DNA of 64,000 nt, from assembly GCA_964616405.1 (NCBI GenBank), contig CAZTRE010000004.1, forward strand, positions 1-64,000. Reading direction: 5' to 3'. The DNA comes from JAEDES01 sp964616405 (lineage in GTDB: Bacteria; Bacillota_I; Bacilli_A; RF39; UBA660). Each line of letters begins with the position of its first letter. The stretch's first letter is position 1. The translations under genes and the position numbers were made by a program. Positions 33,494-40,778 of the stretch are shown here, piece by piece. The notes under the pieces are model-generated. The model was given only the letters and a program-made list of their open reading frames with translations. It was not told where the DNA came from and did no database searches.

Positions 33494-34000
33494 TTAGTGT
33501 AATCCACAAGTGGCATTTGATGTTATTCCAAAGATATCAAGTAATGCCATAACTAATTGTGGCAGGAAGAATAAACTTACCGCTAATAATAATCTTGTTA
33601 TTAATTTTTTTTGAGCTTTTTTCATTCCTTCATCATCACTTGTAATAATGACTTTAGCAAAATCAACTCCACTCATTACTACAACAATAAATGGTCCTAT
33701 TATCTTTAAATAATTTAAGATTTTTTGTAGTAGCCAGGCTACTGAATCTTCATCATTAACATTTCCTAGTAAACCATTTTCTCCACAATTTTGATTTTTA
33801 TTATATTCATCTAGCCACTCATCCATGTCTTTTTCAGTGGTTGGTGCATCTTCAAAAGATCTATAAACAAGGGCTGTATTTGTATATTGATATGAAAGAA
33901 TTGTTTTCTCACTTGATATTTCTTTAGCTAAAACATTGCTAGGTATAAATAAAGCAAAAAGTGCGAAGACAATTAAAAAGATTGTTTGCTTTGTTTTCAT
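33494..34000 (-). CDS. VirB2-like (TrbC-type) subunit 1
   Basis: A 168-residue protein with an N-terminal signal peptide (~6-25), a polar stretch, then two membrane helices (~95-115 and ~135-155) separated by a short basic loop DEGMKKAQKKLITR. This is the VirB2/TrbC pilin-like layout. The helix-loop-helix core is clearly homologous to the 109-residue protein just upstream (shared VDFxKxxIxSD...KAQxxLIxR). A separate extended -10 promoter is likely at 34018-34026. It could form a channel or short pilus; the exact role is inference. Confidence 0.72.
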   Translation of the reverse strand: MKTKQTIFLIVFALFALFIPSNVLAKEISSEKTILSYQYTNTALVYRSFEDAPTTEKDMDEWLDEYNKNQNCGENGLLGNVNDEDSVAWLLQKILNYLKIIGPFIVVVMSGVDFAKVIITSDDEGMKKAQKKLITRLLLAVSLFFLPQLVMALLDIFGITSNATCGLH

Positions 34001-34017
34001 AAGATCACTCCAAAAAT

Positions 34018-34026
34018 ATTATATCA
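34018..34026 (-). promoter_or_regulatory. Extended -10 promoter before the VirB2-like subunit 1 gene
   Basis: Minus-strand TGA-TATAAT (34018-34026) lies 18 bases before the ATG at 34000, just after the terminator of the upstream gene. No convincing -35 hexamer; it relies on the TG extension. Confidence 0.5.
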
Positions 34027-34044
34027 TATTAAGTATAACAAATG

Positions 34045-34077
34045 AAAAAAAAAATAGCAATTTATTTACTATTTTTT
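34045..34077 (-). terminator. Terminator after the 109-residue VirB2-like gene
   Basis: Minus-strand AAAAAATAG and CTATTTTTT pair over 9 bp around an 11-base loop, followed by further T (ten T in total). The stem is A/T-rich, so it may be only partial, allowing some readthrough into the downstream genes. Confidence 0.6.
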
Positions 34078-34090
34078 GTTTTTTTCTATG

Positions 34091-34420
34091 TTATTTTGCT
34101 GCTTCCCAGCAAGCTTTCCATCCTTCAGTATTTCCAGTTCCACCTTTAGCTACAATATCCATGATAGCTTGAACTAAATATACTACGAAGAAAATTAATG
34201 CTGCATAGATACAACGTTTAATTAATCTACTTTGTGCTGCTTTAACTTCTTTTTCATCGCTTGCAATAACAGCTTTACCGAAATCAACAAATGCAAATAT
34301 GATTAATACGATTGGAATAACTATATATACAACTGGTAAAACTCCATTTTTAATAAGTCTTACTAATGGTAATAATCCTCCACATGCATCAATATCAGCT
34401 AATTGAATCAAATTTAACAT
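34091..34420 (-). CDS. VirB2-like (TrbC-type) subunit 2
   Basis: A 109-residue protein with two membrane helices (~27-47 and ~70-92) and the loop VDFGKAVIASDEKEVKAAQSRLIKR. It has one Cys near the start and one near the end (ADIDACGG; GWKACW), possibly forming a disulfide. It is homologous to the 168-residue protein downstream but lacks that protein's signal peptide and polar insert. It has a consensus promoter (34443-34471) and is followed by a terminator, so it is probably made in excess, as expected for a polymerising subunit. Confidence 0.72.
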   Translation of the reverse strand: MLNLIQLADIDACGGLLPLVRLIKNGVLPVVYIVIPIVLIIFAFVDFGKAVIASDEKEVKAAQSRLIKRCIYAALIFFVVYLVQAIMDIVAKGGTGNTEGWKACWEAAK

Positions 34421-34442
34421 ACAAACCTCTCCTTCAATGTAT

Positions 34443-34471
34443 ATAATACATTATTTATATTTTTTTGTCAA
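34443..34471 (-). promoter_or_regulatory. Consensus promoter of VirB2-like subunit 2
   Basis: Minus-strand TTGACA (34466-34471), exactly 17 bases, TATTAT (34443-34448). The perfect -35 box begins four bases after the stop codon of the tadZ-like gene, and a GGAGAGG ribosome site follows before the ATG at 34420. Confidence 0.75.
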
Positions 34472-34475
34472 TTAT

Positions 34476-35549
34476 CTAGCGTCTAAACAAACCAAATATT
34501 TTACTATTACTTATTCCAACCTGTACAAGCCCTAATTTAGATAACAAACCGGTAATTGCTTCATTCTTTTTACGATCGTTCAAAGGTGGCAATGTATAGA
34601 AGAACTTAATACCTGCTTCATACTCTAATTCACTAACCTCTTTAGCTGTTAGTAACGATTGATTTAATATTATTTTTTGGTTTTTTAGTTTTGCAAAAAT
34701 ATTTCTATTTCTTCTTATTAATTTATTTAATCTTAATGTACTTGATTCTAATAAATATAGAACTTCATCACAAATAGTATTGTCATCATAATCGTTTAAA
34801 TCAATTAAAATAATAGACATACCATTATATTTTCCAATAACTCCCCTTAAATTATTCATATTTGTAGATATCATTGCTTTGTCGTTAAAAAATTGAAATT
34901 CATTTTTATTAACTTCTATAGCAATTACTTTATTTTCTCCAAATATTGATGCTAATTCTTTTTTTAACATATAAATCAAACTAGTAGAACCGGCATGGTC
35001 TGTTACTGATCTTAATCCTATTTTGATTGTTTTATTCATGATACTTTGTGATGCTTCAATGGTTGTTTGAACATCATCTTCAGGTATTTGAATTTGAACC
35101 GCACCAGTTTCATTTATCGATTCGTTAATGTTCTCAATTGGTCGTGGTGGTGATGGTATATTACCTCCACCCATTTTAAGAATATGAGCAACATCTTCAT
35201 ACGAGTTTGATTTTGTTAATAAGTATTTTACACCTTCAAGATTAGTAGTAAAATTGTAAATACCCATTGTTACTAATTGAGATAAGAAATTAGGAGTACA
35301 AATACTATTTCCTTCTGGAATAAAGAAAATAGTTTTATCAGAATCTAAGCCTTCCGCTAAAATCTTAAACATTTTTACATCTGTATAACCTTTGATAGCT
35401 GTAACATCCAAGACCATTTTATTATAGAAAAAGTTTTTAAACATTTCAACTATTTCATTTGCTCCAAATGATCCTGTTATACTTTTTATGACATCAATGT
35501 CTAGTGTGGCGATTAGTGCTTGTTGCTCATTAGCAATAATTACATTCAC
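34476..35549 (-). CDS. TadZ/CpaE-like protein with degenerate P-loop
   Basis: A 357-residue protein. The N-terminal ~115 residues look like a receiver-type (CheY-like) fold. After a Pro-rich linker (~130-170) there is a MinD/ParA-like domain in which the nucleotide loop reads GLRSVTDHAGSTSLIY; the standard KGGxGKT lysines are missing. TadZ proteins localise Tad pilus assembly at the membrane and often have a degenerate ATPase site. Position between tadE-like and virB2-like genes fits. Starts with GTG after GGTGAT. Confidence 0.72.
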   Translation of the reverse strand: MNVIIANEQQALIATLDIDVIKSITGSFGANEIVEMFKNFFYNKMVLDVTAIKGYTDVKMFKILAEGLDSDKTIFFIPEGNSICTPNFLSQLVTMGIYNFTTNLEGVKYLLTKSNSYEDVAHILKMGGGNIPSPPRPIENINESINETGAVQIQIPEDDVQTTIEASQSIMNKTIKIGLRSVTDHAGSTSLIYMLKKELASIFGENKVIAIEVNKNEFQFFNDKAMISTNMNNLRGVIGKYNGMSIILIDLNDYDDNTICDEVLYLLESSTLRLNKLIRRNRNIFAKLKNQKIILNQSLLTAKEVSELEYEAGIKFFYTLPPLNDRKKNEAITGLLSKLGLVQVGISNSKIFGLFRR

Positions 35550-35555
35550 TTACAA

Positions 35556-36011
35556 TCACCATCCTATAACTATTGGTTTAGTATCACCAGATACTTGAAA
35601 GATTTTAAGTCCTGGTAATATCTTATTAATAATAGGTATATCAATATTTATTTGCGTAACGATTTTAAAATAAGCTTTTTGCTTTGTATCTGATGTACTA
35701 GAATTGCTTGGTTTAGCAATTTCAACTTTTTTAAAGCAATAGCCATTACCACAAGTATAGCCTTCTTCTGTTAAATCAAAATCTGGGGCATCGTAACCAA
35801 GTTGCTTCATATACTCAAGAATTTGAGAATGACATTTGTTGGCAGCATTAATTTCACATTGTCCCTCATATTGCTCAAATGTTGAAATTATTTTATTTTT
35901 AACTCTGAATGCTTTCGTATAGTTAACATTAAAAGCTAAATAGCCTGAAACTAAAACTAAGAAAACAACAATAATTACCAAGTTTGCTACTCCACCAAAA
36001 GCATCACGCAT
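35556..36011 (-). CDS. TadE-like minor pilin
   Basis: A 151-residue protein beginning MRDAFGGVANLVIIVVFLVLV: a six-residue leader ending in Gly and one hydrophobic helix (~10-30), then an exported domain with two Cys pairs (around 52-60 and 87-92). This matches TadE/pseudopilin architecture. The leader MRDAFG parallels MKDATG of the Flp pilin encoded just upstream, suggesting cleavage by the same peptidase. It would be a low-abundance pilus component. Confidence 0.72.
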   Translation of the reverse strand: MRDAFGGVANLVIIVVFLVLVSGYLAFNVNYTKAFRVKNKIISTFEQYEGQCEINAANKCHSQILEYMKQLGYDAPDFDLTEEGYTCGNGYCFKKVEIAKPSNSSTSDTKQKAYFKIVTQINIDIPIINKILPGLKIFQVSGDTKPIVIGW

Positions 36012-36038
36012 TTAAATACACCTTCTTTTATCTTTCTC

Positions 36039-36209
36039 TTATTTTTCTACAATGATAACACCAGTTGGCGATCCACCACTGATATTATTCCATTGAGCAT
36101 TTAATGCATTTTGAATATTTGGCCACATAACCCAGAAGAATCCAATTACTGCAGCAATTGCTATCAATGTAATAACAGTTAAGTTTAATTCACCTGTCGC
36201 ATCTTTCAT
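36039..36209 (-). CDS. Flp-type major pilin (56 residues)
   Basis: A short gene overlooked by usual length cut-offs. The protein begins MKDATGELNLTVITLIAIAA, with a six-residue leader ending in Gly, a Glu just after the presumed cleavage site, one hydrophobic helix (~10-29) and a short polar tail ending VIIVEK. This is the layout of Flp/Tad pilins, and it is located between tadC and the tadE-like gene. AAAGGATG lies before the ATG. It has its own promoter (36243-36271). The usual Glu-Tyr pair of Flp pilins is not evident. Confidence 0.8.
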   Translation of the reverse strand: MKDATGELNLTVITLIAIAAVIGFFWVMWPNIQNALNAQWNNISGGSPTGVIIVEK

Positions 36210-36242
36210 TTACATTACACATCCTTTCATTATTCTAAATTT

Positions 36243-36271
36243 ATTATAGCAAAATTATATTTGTTAAACAA
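36243..36271 (-). promoter_or_regulatory. Promoter of the Flp pilin gene
   Basis: Minus-strand TTGTTT (36266-36271), 17-base spacer, TATAAT (36243-36248), 34 bases before the pilin ATG. It lies in the only sizeable gap of the tad gene group. Confidence 0.65.
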
Positions 36272-36287
36272 CTTTTTTTAATTAACT

Positions 36288-37097
36288 TTACATACTGAAC
36301 ATCATCATCATTGCAATTAATATTACTAACATAACACCGACACCAGTTACCACTAACATAACCATTGTCTGTGATTCCATGAAGCTTAGACGTTCTTTAT
36401 ATTTAGTTTCTCTAGCTTTATTCTGTAATGCAGATACTGTTTTTGAAAACATCATTAAACGTTCTTGCTTTTTCTCTTGAGAACCTAAACCTAAACGATA
36501 TAGTAAACGCATCATACGCATTGAATCTCTTACTGGATAGGTATTAGCAAATTCCATATATGGATCAATTGTTGCATCACCGGCATTAATACGATCAATT
36601 AATTTTCTTAATCCTGGCTTAAAAATATCAGGGGCATCATCAATTGATTTACCTAATGCAACTGGTACAGTATAATGTTGAATTAAAATTTCTAAACTCT
36701 TTAAATAGTATGGCAACATTATATCAATTTCATGTAAATGTTTTTTATAATATGATTTTAGTTGGGTATATGATGATTTAAATACTACAAAAGCAACTAC
36801 GGCTGCTAAAGCAATATATAAGAAAATTTTAGAACTAAAACCTCCAGCAGAATCTCCTCCACTTAAAGCAAAAGCTAAGACCATAAAGAAAGTTAAAATC
36901 CCATAGGTTACTCTCTTCATATATAATTGCTTTACATCTACACTTTCTCCATATTTGGCATATACTAAGAATTCATAATCTTTTTCTTTTAGTGCTTCTA
37001 AGTACTTTTCGTTATCAGCAAAAAATTTATTCTTATCAATGGTATTGTTATATACGAATACAAATATTAAAATAACTCCTATTAATACTATTTCCAT
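36288..37097 (-). CDS. tadC: TadC-like pilus assembly membrane protein
   Basis: A 269-residue protein with helices at ~1-15, ~68-88, ~93-108 and ~245-268 flanking a cytoplasmic type II secretion GspF-like domain (IMLPYYLKSLEILIQHYTVP ...). This is the TadC/TadB platform family that contacts the TadA ATPase during Flp pilus assembly. The start codon overlaps the stop of tadB by one base, showing translational coupling. Confidence 0.83.
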   Translation of the reverse strand: MEIVLIGVILIFVFVYNNTIDKNKFFADNEKYLEALKEKDYEFLVYAKYGESVDVKQLYMKRVTYGILTFFMVLAFALSGGDSAGGFSSKIFLYIALAAVVAFVVFKSSYTQLKSYYKKHLHEIDIMLPYYLKSLEILIQHYTVPVALGKSIDDAPDIFKPGLRKLIDRINAGDATIDPYMEFANTYPVRDSMRMMRLLYRLGLGSQEKKQERLMMFSKTVSALQNKARETKYKERLSFMESQTMVMLVVTGVGVMLVILIAMMMMFSM

Positions 37098-37999
37098 TAT
37101 TCAGCACCTACATTCTCGTTATAATATTTTTCTCCTCTTAAAAGGAAATAAGTATTACATATTATAATAAAGTGTAATAATACTTGAATATACCATTTTT
37201 CTAGAAGAATAAGATATGTTTCATCTCCTAATAAAAATTGTACTAACATTACAAGCAAGTATAATGTAATACCAAATGATAAGAAATTTTTATGGAAGGA
37301 TGCTCTTTCTATTCTATCTCGATATACGCTTTCAATTAACATATCAATATCTAGTTGCATATTATCAAGCGAATCAGCTGAGTTTCTAGCACCTTCTTTG
37401 GTAATTTGTAAAAATAATTGATGCATATTTTTAACTATATAGTATGGATATAGTCCACTCATATATTCTAAGGCTTCATCAATTGTACCATTTTCATAGG
37501 ACATTTCAATCATTCGATTAACATCACTTAATACGGGATCTTCTAAGATTCCAGAATTTCTTACACCTTCAAGAGATTTTACAAATGATTGAGTTGTGGC
37601 AAACTCCATAATAACATTAGATGTATATACTTGAATTTGCTCAAAAATAAATTCAGAATATACTCTTTTACATCTTAAATAAGCTAGGTATGGTACAAAG
37701 GCTATTGCTACACAAGCATAAAAAATACTAATAACAATATTATAGAAATATAAGTATGTTACACCTCCGGCAAAACCAGCAAATATTATTATTTGCATAA
37801 TATATTGTTTAGTTGTATATTCTTGACCTAATTGTTTGGCTTTTTCTCTTACTATTTTAAAGGAGAAGGGTGCGTATTTATCGTATATAGTTTGAACTTG
37901 ATTAGTTATAAATTTACCGATATTTTGACCTTTATAGTTTCTATATAGAAAAATACCAACAATAATTACTATGATTATTAATAATTCTTCAAAATACAT
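37097..37999 (-). CDS. tadB: TadB-like pilus assembly membrane protein
   Basis: A 300-residue protein with helices near ~4-18, ~70-108, ~245-262 and ~272-290, enclosing a GspF-like cytoplasmic domain (FEQIQVYTSNVIMEFATTQSF; GTIDEALEYMSGLYPYYIV). It is the partner of TadC as inner-membrane platform. It is 12 bases downstream of tadA and overlaps tadC by one base. Confidence 0.83.
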   Translation of the reverse strand: MYFEELLIIIVIIVGIFLYRNYKGQNIGKFITNQVQTIYDKYAPFSFKIVREKAKQLGQEYTTKQYIMQIIIFAGFAGGVTYLYFYNIVISIFYACVAIAFVPYLAYLRCKRVYSEFIFEQIQVYTSNVIMEFATTQSFVKSLEGVRNSGILEDPVLSDVNRMIEMSYENGTIDEALEYMSGLYPYYIVKNMHQLFLQITKEGARNSADSLDNMQLDIDMLIESVYRDRIERASFHKNFLSFGITLYLLVMLVQFLLGDETYLILLEKWYIQVLLHFIIICNTYFLLRGEKYYNENVGAE

Positions 38000-38011
38000 A
38001 AATACTCCTTT

Positions 38012-39412
38012 CTACGCTTGTAAACTTTCATTAATTGTTGAAACAGGGATTTGCGGTGCAGTTTGATTTTTTTCAACAATTTGAATTGGAGGAGATGACA
38101 TTAATTGCTCTTTTGGTGCTTGCAATGTAGGAGTCGGTTGAATGGTTGGTGCTGGCTGTGTTTCTAATGGAGTAATTACTGGTTGAGCTGCTACTTGTGT
38201 AGTTAATGGAGCATTTGGTTGAGTATTAGATATAACACTTGGCTGCTCAACTTGCTTTTCGTTAGAAGTTGCACCATTTATTTGTATACCTGGTATGGTT
38301 TCTTCTGTTGTATCCCCTTTACTAAAATCGGCTTGTTGTGTTATAGTCATTTCCTCAGGCAATTTATCAATAATACTTTGAACATCAATATTTTGATTTT
38401 CTAAATATTGTAATAAATGAGCACTTGGTTTTCTCATCATTGGCTCTCTACCAAATAATTTTTGATAGATAATTCGCGATTGTGGAACGTTATTTTCATC
38501 AACATAAAATTCACATACTTCATCTAATTCACGATGAAATTTTCCACGTTCCTTACTATAGTAAGCTTTGATGTGAACGCCTATTTGAATATAACGATAA
38601 ATAGTTGTTAAAAACTGAGCAACATCTAAGTCAGTTTCCATCAAACTGTAAAGACGATATGGAATAGCTGAGGCTTTATCCGCATGAATTGTAGAAAGAA
38701 TATTGTGTCCTGATGAAATTGAGTTACGTACGGCTGATACTGCTTCAGCACTACGTACTTCAGAAAGTAGAATCCATTTTGGATTCTGACGCATACAAGT
38801 TACTAATACATCTGTATAACTTGCGACATTGTTTGTCTTCATCGCAACAATATCTCTTTGAGGAAAGATTTTATCTAAGTGAAGCTCTAATGTATCTTCA
38901 ATTGTAATTATTTTTTCGCTTGTTTTAGTATGGCTAGCTAGATATTTTACAAATTCAGTTTTACCAGAGCCGGTTTCTCCAGAAACCATGATATTACAAT
39001 GTCCTTGAACACATTTAATTAATAAGTCATGAACATCTTGGGTAAAATATTCATCTTTAATAAGTTTATCTTTTTCTAGACGAATTTTAGCAGGTGTTTT
39101 ACGTATAACTAAAGCAATGCCATTAGTGGCAACGGATTGATGAACGAAATTAAGACGTAATTCTGCAGATTCTGCATCTAGGAAAGGCTTAGCATTATTA
39201 AAAGTGGTTCCCATTACGTTAGAACATTGAAAAGCCAATTTTTCAACAAACTCTTGATTAGCTCCTTCTACTTCAACTCGTAGAGAACCTTGAGTTAGTG
39301 AACGTATCCAAATTTGGCCTCCATTATCATACGAAATATCTGTTATATCATCATTATCTAGTAGTGGACGGAATGGTCCAAAGTCTAATTTATCGAAGAT
39401 ATTCTCATTCAT
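38012..39412 (-). CDS. tadA: TadA/CpaF/VirB11-type secretion ATPase
   Basis: A 466-residue ATPase with an N-terminal domain, Walker A GETGSGKT (145-152), the Asp-box IITIEDTLELHL, Walker B WILLSEVRSAEAVSA, and a His-box GHNILSTIHAD. This is the CpaF/TadA branch, the motor for Flp pilus extension; related VirB11 proteins serve type IV secretion. A 109-residue Pro/Gln/Thr-rich tail (358-466) is added after the conserved core, which is unusual for TadA. As the only such ATPase in a cluster also holding VirB4/VirD4, it could serve both modules. Confidence 0.92.
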   Translation of the reverse strand: MNENIFDKLDFGPFRPLLDNDDITDISYDNGGQIWIRSLTQGSLRVEVEGANQEFVEKLAFQCSNVMGTTFNNAKPFLDAESAELRLNFVHQSVATNGIALVIRKTPAKIRLEKDKLIKDEYFTQDVHDLLIKCVQGHCNIMVSGETGSGKTEFVKYLASHTKTSEKIITIEDTLELHLDKIFPQRDIVAMKTNNVASYTDVLVTCMRQNPKWILLSEVRSAEAVSAVRNSISSGHNILSTIHADKASAIPYRLYSLMETDLDVAQFLTTIYRYIQIGVHIKAYYSKERGKFHRELDEVCEFYVDENNVPQSRIIYQKLFGREPMMRKPSAHLLQYLENQNIDVQSIIDKLPEEMTITQQADFSKGDTTEETIPGIQINGATSNEKQVEQPSVISNTQPNAPLTTQVAAQPVITPLETQPAPTIQPTPTLQAPKEQLMSSPPIQIVEKNQTAPQIPVSTINESLQA

Positions 39413-39454
39413 CTAACTCACATCCCTTTTATTTTCTTTTTATCTTTTTCTTTT

Positions 39455-40249
39455 TTATTGTTCGGTCCAAACGGTAACTCTGTTAATCCAGTCTTTTAAT
39501 TGTTCACTACTAATTTCAAGATCTCCTGGTTCATCTTTTAAGCTTTCATTTGTTGGAACTGGTATTAATGTTGATTCATATGTTCTTAAATATTCTGCTT
39601 TCTTTAATAAAACATAATACTCTTCAGGTACAGCAAATACGATCATAGCTGGAGTTCTTTGCTCATCAAGATTTGCAAAAACTGGTTGACCACTTGCATC
39701 TTTTACAGCAAGTACTTTAACATTAGATAATAATTTACCTAACATAATCTTATCAGCATCAGCTGTTGCTTGTTCGCCTTCGGATAATCTATTTACCGCT
39801 TTTAAGTAAATATCAATATAATTACCTGGGTAGATTGAATTACCATATGTAGTAGCTGTAGTAACAGACATATTGTATAAAACGTATCCTTTTGGATAAG
39901 TAAGAATAATATTGGCTGGTAATTGTTCCTTTTCTACAACTGTTCGTTGATAAAATAAACTTCCTGCTGGTATAACTGTATCAGCACTTGAATATTTATC
40001 AATTACTTGATTTTGAGCTGTTAAAACATTTCCTTCTAACATTGAAGGTGGAACTGCTCGGGTACCAACCATATCGGCTGTTATTTGTGTTCCTGGATTG
40101 ATTTGCACTTTAGCATATGGAACATTTACTGGATTTATTGCAGATTGTACTCTCATGTTATATGCAACATATAAGATTATAATAGCGGCAATTATTCCAA
40201 TTACGGTTACTGTATTTTTATTTTGAAAAAATTTCTTTAATCCTGTCAC
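39455..40249 (-). CDS. cpaB: CpaB/RcpC-like pilus assembly protein (SAF domain)
   Basis: A 264-residue protein with one N-terminal membrane helix (~14-31), then an SAF domain (VNVPYAKVQINPGTQITADM ... AVPPSML ... IPAGSLFYQRTV), the hallmark of CpaB/RcpC. CpaB proteins act in the envelope in Tad pilus biogenesis. It starts with GTG nine bases after GGAGAG. Gap to tadA is 42 bases. Confidence 0.85.
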   Translation of the reverse strand: MTGLKKFFQNKNTVTVIGIIAAIIILYVAYNMRVQSAINPVNVPYAKVQINPGTQITADMVGTRAVPPSMLEGNVLTAQNQVIDKYSSADTVIPAGSLFYQRTVVEKEQLPANIILTYPKGYVLYNMSVTTATTYGNSIYPGNYIDIYLKAVNRLSEGEQATADADKIMLGKLLSNVKVLAVKDASGQPVFANLDEQRTPAMIVFAVPEEYYVLLKKAEYLRTYESTLIPVPTNESLKDEPGDLEISSEQLKDWINRVTVWTEQ

Positions 40250-40278
40250 CTTTTCATTCTCTCCTTTTCTATTAATTA

Positions 40279-40761
40279 CTATTTCTTTTTGTTGCTTCTT
40301 TCATCTATTGATTTACCTAAATCATTATTAGGATCTGCCAAAGCATTTTTAGTAAATTCATCATCTGTATAATCTGTTTCGATAATAGCATCAACATTTG
40401 TGGAAATATTTGCTGCTTCTCCAGAAAAGCTTAATACGGTTAATGAATCAACTTTAACACTTACCTTTGGAGGTACCTCGTTAATATCATAAAAACTAAT
40501 ATCATATGTACGAGTATTATCTACATTATCGGCAAATCGACGAAGGAAGCTCTCAACGAACTTCTCTTTGTCAATTCTTATTAATGAGTTAAGTCGATAA
40601 TATTCTACATCAACGGCATCTTCCATTGCAGCTTCTGTTGTTTCTTTTACAAGGTAGTAGTCTAATTCTCCACCTGTTGAGTAGTTACTAATTACATTAA
40701 TTAGTAATAATGCAATTACACTTAATAGGATAACACCTACTGTTAACATTCCTTTATTCAT
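40279..40761 (-). CDS. Single-helix membrane protein of the tad group
   Basis: A 160-residue protein with a membrane helix at ~6-24 and an exported domain of about 110 residues, ending in a polar tail KSIDERSNKKK. It resembles DUF5411-type or TadE/TadG-type proteins in size and layout, but I see no decisive motif. Its place between the large Cys-rich protein gene and cpaB suggests a minor structural component. AGG AGGTCGATG site upstream supports the start. Confidence 0.62.
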   Translation of the reverse strand: MNKGMLTVGVILLSVIALLLINVISNYSTGGELDYYLVKETTEAAMEDAVDVEYYRLNSLIRIDKEKFVESFLRRFADNVDNTRTYDISFYDINEVPPKVSVKVDSLTVLSFSGEAANISTNVDAIIETDYTDDEFTKNALADPNNDLGKSIDERSNKKK

Positions 40762-40778
40762 TTATTTCATCGACCTCC

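Noticed and set aside
34476..40249. Competence (ComG-type) pseudopilus or type II secretion system.
   Set aside because: The ATPase is of TadA/CpaF type, there are two small GspF-like platform proteins (TadB/TadC), a CpaB SAF protein and a short Flp-like pilin; this is the Tad pattern, not ComGA-GG.
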